Origin: Porphyra umbilicalis
Lineage: Eukaryota; Rhodophyta; Bangiophyceae; Bangiales; Bangiaceae
Reading direction: 5' to 3'
DNA: 64,000 nt
Assembly (NCBI GenBank): GCA_002049455.2
Contig: KV918928.1
Span: 62,001-126,000 of the forward strand
In this document: piece by piece, positions 11,620 through 22,138 of the stretch
Layout of the letters: each line of letters opens with the position of its first letter
Numbering within the stretch: the stretch's first letter is position 1
Program-made: the position numbers and the translations under genes
Notes under the pieces: generated by a model
The model's database searches: none
Told to the model about the DNA's origin: nothing
What the model saw: the letters and a program-made list of their open reading frames with translations, nothing else

Positions 11620-12038
11620 TGTTGGACTGTGATGCTCGTCGCCGACTCCACTGGCGGTTCGCGGTTGTACGATGGTCGGTGACCCTTATGGTACCCCACA
11701 TGGTACATTTGCAAGACGTGGTCAAGTTGCACACATTCGTGTTGGGTCATCTTGGGGCGTTACTTTTGGCATGTTTTGGATTTGATCTTCGCTTTGCTCT
11801 AGTGGCTTTTTGATTTGGTGAGTGATTCGATTTGGTGCGAGGGCGTGGGCGTCGGTGTGGGCGCGAGAGGGGGGAGCACTTGGGCCGGTGGGGACTATTT
11901 GAGAGGTGCTCTCGGTTGGGAGAGGCGGGCGATCCTTAGGACAACCAACAAAGCACGTTCGCACACACACACACAAGCTCAAGCCACTCAACCACTTCAC
12001 CGTGGTCCCCCAACCCCTATTCCCACTGCGTTTCAACA
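11620..12038 (+). repeat. copia-1 5' LTR
   Basis: It begins tgttggactgtgatgctc and ends tttcaaca, 419 bp. A weak TATA-like tatttgaga lies near 11906 and a short (CA)n run near 11965. It differs from its own 3' LTR at about five positions, including g-to-t in the gttg[t/g]acga motif and c/t in att[c/t]gtg. Confidence 0.93.
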
Positions 12039-12052
12039 GGTTATGGGCCCAG
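12039..12052 (+). promoter_or_regulatory. copia-1 primer-binding site
   Basis: ggttatgggcccag directly abuts the 5' LTR. It is complementary to the anticodon stem-loop region of initiator methionine tRNA rather than to a tRNA 3' end, the arrangement known from Drosophila copia, which uses a half-tRNA primer. The same 14 bases are present in copia-2. Confidence 0.8.
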
Positions 12053-12199
12053 AGCCGGGGCTGTGACAAGAGCAAGGTGTGCCAGCTGGTGTCGCGACGG
12101 TCGCGGCAAGTGCGAAGAAGGCGCGGTCAAGGTGGTTCAAGGACGTGACGGTCAAGGCGCACGGCTCGGCAAGGTCGGGCGCTACGACAAGACGACATC

Positions 12200-15100
12200 A
12201 TGGACGGAGGCGCTGCCGGCATGGGCGGCATCAAGATCGACAAGTTGACGGAGACGAACTTCCACGAGTGGCGTCAGCGCATTAAGATGGTCCTCGCGCT
12301 GCGCGACCTGGACGATATGCTTGACGAAGACGGCAAGCCGACGGACGCGGATGCCCGCGAGTTGGCGGTTTGGAAGCGTCGAGACACGAAGGCGAGCGCC
12401 ATCATTGGGCTCACCCTTGGATCTGAGCAGCTCGAGCACGTGTCGGGCTGCAAGACGACGGCGGAAGTGTGGTCGACGCTGCAGGGTGTCTTCCAGCGCA
12501 AGAGTTTGATGAACAAGATGAAGGCGCGACGCGAGTTCTACACCGTCGAAATGACCGTCGGTGAGGGCATGCTGGGCTACATCAACCGCGTGCGCAACCT
12601 CGGCGAGAACCTCAAGGCCATGGGCGGCGAGGTGACGGAGATGGACGTTGCTATGAGTGTCCTCAACGGGCTGACGTCCAAGTACGAGAACCTGCTGGTG
12701 GCTCTCGACGCCGAGGGCGAGGACGTGCTGAGCCTCGACTTTGTCAAGAGCCGCTTGCTTCAGGAGGAGCGGCGGCAGGCGGACAAGTCACCGTCGACCA
12801 AGCGCATTGGCGACATGGCACTCGTCGGCGCCAACTATCGAGGTCAAGGCCGCCGTGGTGACCTCTCCAAGATCGAGTGTTACTACTGCCATAAGTTTGG
12901 GCATATCTCTCACGATTGCCCAGAGCTCAAGGCCAAGAAGCAGAGACTGAACAAGGTGGCCGCGATTGCGGCTGCCGATGGTAGCGACAGCGACGACGCT
13001 ATCTGTCTGGTGGGCAATGCGGCTGACACCGATGACATCTCCAAGTCGTGGCTTGTCGATTCTGCGGCGTCTGCACACATGTGCTGGATGCGCGGGTGCT
13101 TCGACGACTACCAGACGACTACGGGACGCAGCGTCACCATGGGTGACAAGGGGTCCGTAGCCACGGCGGGCGTCGGAACCGTCGTGCTCAATGTCATCGT
13201 TCACGGCAAGACGCGCAAGATCAAGTTGGAGAAGGTGCTCCATGTTCCTACCATGGGCTTCAACCTCATGTCGGTCGGCATGATGGAGGAGCGTGGTGCG
13301 GAAGTGTCATTCAAGGGCGGTAAGACGATCATCAAGATGAACGAGAAGACTGCTGCGTGCGGCACTCGTAAGAACGGGCTCTACCACCTGGACGTGGCCC
13401 CACTGTCGTATATTGCTGCGGTGGCCTCTCTTCAGCTCTGGCATGAGCGCCTTGGGCACGACAACGTGGCTGGCGTTAAGCGGAATATCAAGAACAAGGA
13501 CATCAATGGGCTCAAGTGCTCTTCCATGGCGGTCAAGGACGTCTGCGAGCCGTGCGTGTATGGGAAGGCGGCTATGACGCCTATGCCTAGTGCAGGAGGA
13601 GGTCGAGTGACCAAGCGCCTGCAGCTCGTGCACTCGGACCTGGGCGGGCCAATGTCGGAGCCGTCGCGTGGCGGTGCGCTCTACTTTGGCACCTTCACTG
13701 ACGACTTCTTCCGCTGGACAGACGTGGTCTTCCTGCAGAAGAAGAGCGATCTGCTCTCTGAGTACAAGAAGTGGCTGACGAAGGCCCAGCTGCACACGGG
13801 AACCAAGATCAAGACCCTACGCTCCGATAATGGCGGCGAGTATGTGTCGAACGCATTCAAGGCTCTTCACGATGAGAACGGCACGACGCACCAGACCACG
13901 GTGCCCGACACGCCGCAGCAGAACGGGGTTGCTGAGCGGCTTAACCGAGTTCTCGTGGAGATGGCTCGCACCATGATGCGACACAAGGACGTCGATCAGG
14001 ATCTTTGGGCGGATGCCATCAAGACGGCGGTGTACATCAAGAATCGCGTCACCAGCCGGGCGCTTCCCGTCGGCAAGACGCCTTTTCAGCTGTGGACCGG
14101 GAAGAAGCCCAACGTAAGCCACATGCGGGTGTTTGGGTCGACATGCTGGGTCGTGCTGCACAAGAGTCACATCGACGGCAAGTTTGGCGACAAGGCGGCG
14201 AAGGGCGTCTTCTTAGGCTATCCCGACGGCGGCAAGGCGTACAAGGTCATCCTCGACGACGGCAAGGTCGTCAAGGCACGAAGCGTCGTGTTCGCGGAGA
14301 CGAACGTAAGCGAGGTTGCAGAAGTTGCAGAAGAGCTCCCCGGAGACGAAAACGTCGAAGTCGAGACGGGCTTGCGTTCTACAAGCGACGGCGAAGACGT
14401 AGATGCTGACAATGACGACAAGGATGACAAGCAAGACGATGGATCTGACAAGTCCGCGGACGACAATCAAGGTTGTGGCGGCTTTCAAGACACTCTGCGT
14501 CGGAGCGGCAGAGCGCGGCGACCACCTGTCGAGTACTGGCGCCCGGTGGGCCTGGTTGCTCACGAGGCGCCCACGACGTACGTGCAAGCCGTTCAAGGGC
14601 AGGAATCGGCCAAGTGGCAGATTGCCATGGACGAGGAGATGGAGGCCATCCGCAAGAACAAGACTTGGCGCTTGACGGATCGCCCTGCCAGTCGACGCGT
14701 GCTGACGGGCAAGTGGGTTTACAAGGTCAAGAACGAGGTTGACAAGAACGGGAACAACACGACGCGGCACAAGGCGTGCCTGTGCTTCATGGGGAACCGG
14801 CAGATCAAGGGGCTCGACTTTAACGAGACGTTCGCGCCGGTGGCCAAGTTCACTACCATCCGATGCATCCTGGCGATGACGGCGGCGAACGGGTGGGAGC
14901 TACATCAGATGGACGTCAAGACGGCATTCCTCAACGGCGACCTTGACGAGGAGGTCTACATGGAGCAGCCAGACGGCTATGTCGATCCGACGTATCCTGA
15001 CAAGGTGTGTCGTCTCCTCCAAGCGCTGTATGGGCTGAAGCAAGCTCCCAAGATGTGGTACGCCAAGCTCGACGACTTCCTTAAGTCGCAGGGGTTTGAC

Positions 15101-16126
15101 AACATTGACCCGGATGCATGCCTCTACCTCCTTATGGATGACGGCGAAATCATCATCGTCCTGGTGTACGTCGACGATCTTCTTTTGGTGGCATCAAGCA
15201 TGGCGGCGATCTACAAGATTAAGGACGCTCTGCACAAGCGTTTTGAGATGAAGGACCTGGGCGAGGCGAAGGTCATCCTCGGGCTAGAGATAAGGCGTGA
15301 CAAGGCGTTGGGCACCCTCAAGCTGTCGCAGGGCAAGTACGCCGCGCAAGTGCTGGAGAAGTTTGGGATGGCGGAGTGCAACCCGATCGGAACGCCGCTG
15401 GAGGTGGGCCTGCAGCTGGTCAAGGCCGACGAGAGCGACGACACGCTGCCCTACCGCGAAGCTGTCGGCAGTCTGATGTACCTGATGGTCGGGACACGTC
15501 CTGACCTCGCCTTCGCTATCGGGAAGCTGAGTCGGTTTGTTTCGTGCTACGGCAAGGAGCATTGGGCGGCGATCAAGCGCGTTCTACGGTACGTCAAGGG
15601 TTCGATGGACAAGGGGCTGGTCTTCGACAAGAGCGCTTCCTGTGTTCTACAAGGCTTTAGTGATGCCGACTGGGCGGGTGACCACGAGACGCGACGTTCT
15701 ACGACGGGCTTCATCTTCATCTTTGGCGGAGCAGCCGTCAGCTGGGGTTCTAAGTTGCAGAAGACGGTGGCGCTGTCGACGATGGAAGCTGAGTACATGG
15801 CTCTATGTGAGGCCAGCAAGGAAGCTGTTTGGCTCAACAAGCTCGTGCAAAGCGTGGCAATTCAAGGGCTGCGGACAGCGATCTCAGGCGGGCCGATCAA
15901 CATCAAGGTCGACAACAGCGGGTGCATTGACTTCTCCAAGAACCCCGTCGAGCACAAGCGCACCAAGCACATCGACATTCGCTACCACTTTGTGCGCGAG
16001 GCCATCACGACGGACAAGGTGACATTGGAGCATTGTGCAACGGACGACATGGTGGCGGACCCGATGACGAAGGAGCTCGGCAAGACCAAGCACGAAAAGC
16101 ATGTCGACGCCATGGGGCTTTGCTGA
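12200..16126 (+). CDS. Copia Gag-Pol polyprotein (1308 aa, intact)
   Basis: A single ORF encodes all retrotransposition functions. In order it has: a Gag domain from residue 1 (KLTETNFHEWRQRIKMVL), a CCHC zinc knuckle near residue 226 (CYYCHKFGHISHDC), an aspartic protease site near 284 (WLVDSAASAH), a gag-pre-integrase motif (LWHERLGH), an integrase core from about 477 with HSDLGGP and SDNGGEY near 543, a reverse transcriptase with YVDDLL near 989, and an RNase H with SDADWAG near 1154. The stop is 35 bp before the 3' LTR. Domain order protease-integrase-RT-RNase H defines Ty1/copia. Compared with copia-2, the integrase TDD motif is followed by FF instead of SS, so openness does not prove activity. 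The same start and length occur in copia-2, supporting the chosen ATG. Confidence 0.95.
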   Translation: MDGGAAGMGGIKIDKLTETNFHEWRQRIKMVLALRDLDDMLDEDGKPTDADARELAVWKRRDTKASAIIGLTLGSEQLEHVSGCKTTAEVWSTLQGVFQRKSLMNKMKARREFYTVEMTVGEGMLGYINRVRNLGENLKAMGGEVTEMDVAMSVLNGLTSKYENLLVALDAEGEDVLSLDFVKSRLLQEERRQADKSPSTKRIGDMALVGANYRGQGRRGDLSKIECYYCHKFGHISHDCPELKAKKQRLNKVAAIAAADGSDSDDAICLVGNAADTDDISKSWLVDSAASAHMCWMRGCFDDYQTTTGRSVTMGDKGSVATAGVGTVVLNVIVHGKTRKIKLEKVLHVPTMGFNLMSVGMMEERGAEVSFKGGKTIIKMNEKTAACGTRKNGLYHLDVAPLSYIAAVASLQLWHERLGHDNVAGVKRNIKNKDINGLKCSSMAVKDVCEPCVYGKAAMTPMPSAGGGRVTKRLQLVHSDLGGPMSEPSRGGALYFGTFTDDFFRWTDVVFLQKKSDLLSEYKKWLTKAQLHTGTKIKTLRSDNGGEYVSNAFKALHDENGTTHQTTVPDTPQQNGVAERLNRVLVEMARTMMRHKDVDQDLWADAIKTAVYIKNRVTSRALPVGKTPFQLWTGKKPNVSHMRVFGSTCWVVLHKSHIDGKFGDKAAKGVFLGYPDGGKAYKVILDDGKVVKARSVVFAETNVSEVAEVAEELPGDENVEVETGLRSTSDGEDVDADNDDKDDKQDDGSDKSADDNQGCGGFQDTLRRSGRARRPPVEYWRPVGLVAHEAPTTYVQAVQGQESAKWQIAMDEEMEAIRKNKTWRLTDRPASRRVLTGKWVYKVKNEVDKNGNNTTRHKACLCFMGNRQIKGLDFNETFAPVAKFTTIRCILAMTAANGWELHQMDVKTAFLNGDLDEEVYMEQPDGYVDPTYPDKVCRLLQALYGLKQAPKMWYAKLDDFLKSQGFDNIDPDACLYLLMDDGEIIIVLVYVDDLLLVASSMAAIYKIKDALHKRFEMKDLGEAKVILGLEIRRDKALGTLKLSQGKYAAQVLEKFGMAECNPIGTPLEVGLQLVKADESDDTLPYREAVGSLMYLMVGTRPDLAFAIGKLSRFVSCYGKEHWAAIKRVLRYVKGSMDKGLVFDKSASCVLQGFSDADWAGDHETRRSTTGFIFIFGGAAVSWGSKLQKTVALSTMEAEYMALCEASKEAVWLNKLVQSVAIQGLRTAISGGPINIKVDNSGCIDFSKNPVEHKRTKHIDIRYHFVREAITTDKVTLEHCATDDMVADPMTKELGKTKHEKHVDAMGLC

Positions 16127-16148
16127 AAACAAGAACCGCCGCGGCAAC

Positions 16149-16161
16149 AAGCAAGGAGGAG
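16149..16161 (+). promoter_or_regulatory. copia-1 polypurine tract
   Basis: The purine-rich caagcaaggaggag lies immediately upstream of the 3' LTR start at 16162, the usual site for priming plus-strand DNA synthesis. Confidence 0.75.
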
Positions 16162-16581
16162 TGTTGGACTGTGATGCTCGTCGCCGACTCCACTGGCGGT
16201 TCGCGGTTGGACGATGGTCGGTGACCCTTATGGTACCCCACATGGTACATTTGCAAGACGTGGTCAAGTTGCACACATTTGTGTTGGGTCATCTTGGGGC
16301 GTTACTTTTGGCATGTTTTGGATTTGATCTTCGCTTTGCTCTAGTGGCTTTTGATTTGGTGAGTGATTCGATTTGGTGCGAGGGCGTGGGCGTCGGTGTG
16401 GGCGCGAGAGGGGGGAGCACTTGGGCCGGTGGGGACTATTTGAGAGGTGCTCTCGGTTGGGAGAGGCGGGCGATCCTTAGGACAACCAACAAAGCACGTT
16501 CGCACACACACACACACAAGCTCAAGCCACTCAACCACTTCACCGTGGTCCCCCAACCCCTATCCCCACTGCGTTTCAACA
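16162..16581 (+). repeat. copia-1 3' LTR
   Basis: 420 bp, tgttgg to caaca, nearly identical to the 5' LTR. At the sites that separate the two LTRs of copia-1 it matches the 5' LTR of copia-2 rather than the copia-2 3' LTR. Confidence 0.93.
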
Positions 16582-19500
16582 CCGGCCACCCCGCTGGACG
16601 GAGCGGACGCACCATCGGGCGCGCCGAGCGGGAGCACGTCGGTGGCGCTTGGGACGGCCGAATTGCAGCGGCTGGACGAGCAAGCCATGTCGTTAATGGT
16701 GCTCAACGTTAAGCCGCATCATTTGCTGACCTTCCGTCGCCACCCGACGGCACAGGGGGCATGGGCGGCGCTGACGCAGGCGTTCCGCTCGCGCGGACCG
16801 GCACGGGCTCTCAACCTGCGCCGGGAGCTGACAGGGATGAGATGCAGTGCGGCGAGACGGTCGTGCGGTACTTTAACCGCGGCATGGAGCTGGTGTGGGA
16901 GCTGATGGAGCTGGGCGACGCGATCACGGACGCGCAGCTGATCACGGCGCTGCTGGCCGGGCTGCTGCCCAAGTATGAACTCACAGCGACCGTGCTGACG
17001 ATGCAGCCCGGGATGACCGTGGAGACGGCACAGGAGCAGCTACAGGCGGCGGAGTCGCGCCTCGGGCTCGAACAGATGGCGGGCAAGATTGGTGAGGTGG
17101 CCAATGCCCTGGCCGCCACCCATTTGGGTCCCCGGCCCGAGCGCCGTGGACGGGAGCGCCGCCGCTGCTACAAGTGTGACCAGGTTGGGCACCTCAAGCG
17201 CGACTGCCCGAGCACCTCACAGGGGGGGCCGCGGGACGACGAGATGGGCTCCGCGGGGCTGGCCATGCTTGCCCACGAGGTCGACGCAGACACGGAGGAC
17301 GAGCCACCGGCGCTGGCCAGTGACTCTGAAGCCGACGACGATGCCCCGCCGCCGGTGCGCGACCCCGACGTTGCGACCCCGGTGCTGACGCGTGACTCGA
17401 AGGGCGGCGACGTCGCGCCGCTGCTGGTGCACGACCCCGACATTGAGGCGGTCGGGCGCCACGGGACCATCCTGATGACCCTGGCTGACCCGGACGACAT
17501 GGGGGGGACCCCCCCCGCCTCGTCCATCTGGGTGATGGACAGCGGCGCCTCCCACAATATAACCGGCGCCGCCGGAACGCTTCGCAGTGTGGGGGCACGG
17601 GCACCGGTCACCATCGTGCTTGCAGACGGGCGGCTCCGCACGGCGCGTACGAGCGGGACAGCGCACCTCAAGGTGCACGGTGTCGCAGGGGCGCTGGATC
17701 TGACGCTGTAGGACGTGCTGGTTGTCCCCGGACTGACCTCCCCGCTGTTCTCTGTGCGCCAGGCGGCTCTCCGCGGACACGAGGTCATATTCCAGCGCTG
17801 GGTGGGGGTGGTCATCCAGAACGGGAACCGCCCTGCTATCCGCGGCCTACTCGCCGACAAGGTCTACATCCGGGCCTGAGAAGGATAAAGTAGAGCCAGA
17901 CATATCCGCACATTATACTCGTAATAATCCATAATCCATGCTGCAGCCGCGTATCCATATCGTACTCTGTTCATCTACCGACGGATATACTGAGCCTGAA
18001 TGACTCTCCAAAGGCCGGATATACTATAATCTGAATCGAATTTCCACCTTGCCTGATCCGGCTCACATGTTCTGCGCCGCAGTGCTGGCGCGTGAAGATG
18101 GCTCCCCACCCTGTTCAACCGCCATCATCTGGCAGTGCCAAGCGGCGATCTTGACGGAAAATTCCCGAACGGTTCTGTCCCGTGTCTAAAACTGCTTGCC
18201 ATGTTGTCAACGGCCCGCGCGAGATTCCGAACGGGCACCTCCGGGTGAGTACACGAGAGTTCCAACGATCACTACTGACGAGGACCGCTGCACCACCCAA
18301 ATCAATTTCAACAACCAGATGGTACTTGACGGCAGTTCATCGTGAGAAACGCTTGTGAAGAGACACGCGTATTTAAATCACATGTAAGACTGTACCTGGA
18401 GAGATGTCTCCTATCTTTTCATTTCGTTTCAATTTTAGTCTTCTTCCAGATCCTTCATCCAAGAGAATAGATTCAATCTGTCTATCCTAACTATATCCAA
18501 AATCGTACTAATTGAGTATCCGACTATAATATTGATCCTGACTCTGTCCATCCCAGCAAGATCTGATTTTGGATATACGACCTCGTCAAATACTCAATTC
18601 AGAGTTCATGTGAGGGGATGTGGATTGTATCCTAATACAACCAAAAGTGCCTGATTCCAAAGCCCCTGGTCTACATCCTCCCGACCATCGCTGAAACCGG
18701 GACGGCTCTCGCGGCCGTGGGCAAGCCCACAGCCGCGATGTGGCACCATCGCTTTGCACACTTGGGCGTCACCTCCCTCGAGCGGACGACCGGGGCAGTG
18801 GCGGGGATGGACCTGGACAAAGGGGAGTTGGCTTCACTGCGGGCAACCCCCTGCCCGCCGTGCATCGAAGGCAAAATGACGCGGGCGCCCTTCCCTACCC
18901 TGGGAATCCGCACGACGGCGCCTCTGCAATTGGTGCACACCGACGTGGCTGGGCCTATGGAAGTGCCGACGCCCGCGGGGAACACCTTCTTCGTTGGGGT
19001 GATTGACGACCACACGCGCTTCAAGGCGGTCGTCCCTACCGAGACGAAGGGGCTGGCCAAGGAAGCGGTAATGACGGTGGTCTCGCGGTGGGAACAACCG
19101 ACGGGGCAGACTGTGAAGGTGATACGCCCGGACAATGGCCTTGAGTACACCGGGACCGCTTGGTCGGCCTGGACTGCAGCCAAGGGTATCCAGCACCAGA
19201 CGACCACGCGTTACACGCCGCAGTCGAACGGCGTCGCTGAACGGTACAACCGTGTCGTCGTCGAGCTCACGGTTGCGGCGCTGGCCGGCTGTGAGCTGGA
19301 CATCAAGTTTTGGGGGGAGGGGGCCGTCACCATCAACTACCTCGGCAACCGGGTTGTCAGACGCGGCCCCACCGCTACGCCCTATGAAATGCTCTACGGG
19401 ACCCGCCCGGACGCTTCGCACGTCCGTCCTTTTGGTTGCCGCGCCTGGGTCCACGTCCCAGACGAGCTGCGAAAGAAGAAGCAGCCGCGTGCGATTCAGG

Positions 19501-21671
19501 GGACTTTCGTTGGGTATGGCATCGACCAGCGCGGCTACCGCGTGCTGGTCGGCAACCGCATCGAGACCAGCCGGGACGTGCGATTTGACGAACCGCGGGT
19601 GCTTGGGTCGGGCGTTCTGCCGTCCACCACCTCGGTCACCCCCGCGGACTACACCATCTCCCCGGTCGTTCATTTCCCCGACGATCTGGACGCGGTCTCC
19701 CCGCGCACCGGCGCGCCTTCCCCCTCGGTGACCGCGCCCGCGCCTCCGCCGGGGCCGTCGCCCCCGGGCGCCGCCACACCACGCGCGCCCCTCAGCTCGG
19801 TGGATGACGCGGTGGCGGCCGCCCTCCGCCTTGTCGGCGGTGCCTCGGCCGCCCTTAACGGCGGCGCCGCCTCGGTTCCCGACGGCAGCGCCGCGGGGGA
19901 GGATGCGGGCGAGAGCACCTTCGACTCCTCTTCCTCGGAGCCCTCGGACAAGGACACGGTGGCGACGGGCTCAGGCGCGGACTTGCCGGCGGCCGGGGCT
20001 CGCGACTCTCTTGGTGGGCCTGGCCCTCTGACTGGGTCTCGGCACCCGGCTCGCCTTCTCCACCCCAGTCCACGGCCCGCGCAGGCCCGGGTTGCCTGGG
20101 CGCTCGCCGCCCACGGCGGCCGGTCGCGGGACAAGATGCGGATTGACCAAGCGCGCCGGGAGCCCAGCTGGCCCGAGTTCGATGCGGCGGTCCAGCGTGA
20201 GGTCAACTCGCTCTGGGCGCATGGCACCTGGTACCTGACGGACCTCCCTGCCGGGAAGACGGTGACGGACACCGACATCCTCTGCGAGCGCAAGCGTGGC
20301 CCCGACGGGGAGCTAGCCAGCCACAAGGGCCGCTTCGTAGGGCGCGGGGATAAGCAGACGTTTATGGTCGACTACACCGACGTCTGGTCACCGGTCGCTC
20401 GCTACACCACGCTCCGGGCGCTGCTCGCGCACTGCGCCGTGGGCGGGCTGCATGTGTACCAGCTTGACATCGAAACGTCTTTCCTCAACGGTGAGGTGGA
20501 CGAAGAAATCTACATCCGCCAGCCCCGTGGCTACGAGCGCGGGGACCCCTCGAAGGTGTGTCGGCTGGTTAAGGCCCTATACGGACTCAAGCAGGCGGCG
20601 CGTGCCTGGCACAAGAAATTGGACAGCATGCTGGGGGCTGCCGGCTTCACCCCGTGCAGTGCAGACCTGTGCCTGTATAAGGGCGAGCGCAACGGGAAGA
20701 CGGTGCACATCCTCATCTACGTCGATGACCTCCTCATCGTGGGCGAGACCGACGCGGCAGCGGTGTCCGCCAAGACCGCCATCATGACCGCGTTCAAGGC
20801 GCGGGAGATGGGGGAGCCTACCTTCTTCCTCGGACTCCACATCGAGCGGGACGCGGCGCACGGGACCATCAAAGTGGGCCAGCGACAGTACGCACACACC
20901 CTCCTTGAGCGTTTTGGGCTTGACCAGGCCAACCCGGTGCAGCTGCCTATGAGTGCTGGCACGAGACTGACCAAGGATGGAGCTCCCCTGTCGGGGAAGC
21001 TGCACCAGACCTACCAGGAGTTGGTCGGGGCCCTCCTTTAGCTGGAGACGGCGACACGCCCGGACATCTTCTTCGCTGTCTACCAGCTGTCCCGGCATGT
21101 GGCGAGCCCAACTACGGAGCACCTCGCTGCGGGCAAGCGGGTGCTGCGGTACCTGAAAGGCACCAGCACCCTGGCGCTAACGAACGGGACAGCGACGGGC
21201 CTAATCGGCTACAGCGACGCGGACTACGCGGCAGACACGGGGACGCGGCGGTCGACAACGGGGTACCTGTTCAACATGCACGGGGCGGCGATCAGCTGGA
21301 CCAGCAAACGACAGGCCTCGGTTTCCCTGTTGACCACTGAGGCCGAGAACGTGGCCGGGGCGATGGCGTCGCGGGAGACGGTGTGGTTCCGCCGGCTACT
21401 CAGCGACCTGACCGGGAACGAGGAGCCGGTCGCAATGCGCGTGGATAACCAGAGCGCGCTGGCGCTCATGGGCAACGACGTATCGTCGAAGCGGACCAAG
21501 CATATCGACGTGGCCTTCCACTTTGTGCGGGAGAAGGTGGCCGCCAAGGTGATTGACGCGACGTACGTCCCGACGGGGGACATGGTCGCGGACATGCTGA
21601 CCAAGACGCTCCCCATTGCAGCCTTCACCGCGTGTCGCGAGGCGGCTGGGCTGACGGAGCTCACCCTCTAG
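16582..21671 (+). pseudogene. Gag-Pol of a second copia family (copia-3), broken
   Basis: This lies directly after the copia-1 3' LTR; its own 5' LTR and Gag start are missing. Gag residues in one frame (ELQRLDEQAMSLMVLNVKPH) shift frame near 16840 into a frame with a CCHC knuckle (CYKCDQVGHLKRDC, near 17167) and a protease site (WVMDSGASHN, near 17530). A TAG at 17709 interrupts the protease. A 796-bp insertion at 17872 interrupts the link to integrase. Beyond it lie the gag-pre-integrase, integrase (RPDNGLEYTG), reverse transcriptase (YVDDLLIVG, near 20720) and RNase H (SDADYAADTG, near 21213). A TAG at 21039 falls in the conserved LVGALL[Y]L motif. Apart from the frameshift, two stops and the insertion, the frame is maintained. 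Confidence 0.92.
17861..18678. mobile_element. 796-bp AT-rich insertion with 11-bp target duplication
   Basis: Copies of ggtctacatcc at 17861-17871 and 18668-18678 bracket a 796-bp block (17872-18667). Its composition is far more AT-rich than the surroundings. Removing the block plus one repeat rejoins the copia-3 reading frame without loss (807 bp, a multiple of three). The block has no long ORF. It contains repeated ggatatac/tccatatc motifs and an internal inverted match (atatccaaaatc near 18493 with gattttggatat near 18563, and aattgagtat with atactcaatt). Terminal inverted repeats are at best weak. The 9-11-bp duplication size would suit a Mutator-like non-autonomous element, but that is inference. 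Confidence 0.8.
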
Positions 21672-21692
21672 ACGGTCGTGCCCGCAGGGGAG

Positions 21693-22130
21693 TGTTGTGG
21701 ACACGGGGGGAAGCAACTAATAATGACGCCCCCTTCGTGCCCGTGGCACCCGCCAAGTCCCGGCGGGGGGTGTCGCCATCGGGAAGGGGGGGTGCGCCCA
21801 CCCAACGCGGGGTGACCCACCCGGTGCGGCGCCGCACGGCCGGCGGGGGCCGTCAGGGGAAGCTCCACCGGGACGGTGGGCGTCACCCACGACGGGAGCC
21901 GCCGGGGGGGTGAGGCGGCGAGGCGGAGCAACTCAACCACAGACGGCGCCAATGCGAGGAGGGTGCTTGGCGTGGGGGGAGCCCAGCCTGGACGAGGCCC
22001 CTGGGCAGGAGAGGACAGCAGCCGGGCGGTGCTGCGGGCAGGAGAGCCCTGAGGGCGGGTGCCTGAGGGAGCGGGCAAGATCGAGAGGGTATAAGAAGCG
22101 TTGGACCTCTATACTGCACTTTGCTACGGT
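21693..22130 (+). repeat. copia-3 3' LTR (right end uncertain)
   Basis: It starts tgttgtggacacgggg just after a purine tract (gcaggggag) downstream of the copia-3 stop. A TATA-like tataag lies at 22090-22095. No second LTR is available for comparison, and the junction with the gypsy fragment near 22138 leaves the right boundary approximate. Confidence 0.7.
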
Positions 22131-22138
22131 GTGATAGA

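Larger units (their letters stand above)
11620..16581 (+). mobile_element. Ty1/copia retrotransposon, copia-1 (coding-intact)
   Basis: A complete LTR-bounded element of 4962 bp with one uninterrupted polyprotein, a primer-binding site and a polypurine tract. The flanking 5-bp sequences differ (gatgg before 11620, ccggc after 16581), so no target duplication is visible. The left flank is the RGG-repeat gene and the right flank is the gag of another copia family, so the two ends appear to sit in different original contexts. Same family as copia-2 at 38988-43938. Confidence 0.95.

Noticed and set aside
10416-11750. 444-codon His/Arg-rich minus-strand ORF
   Set aside because: It overlaps the RGG tandem repeat and runs into the copia-1 LTR; the plus frame is continuous with an upstream coding frame and is preferred.
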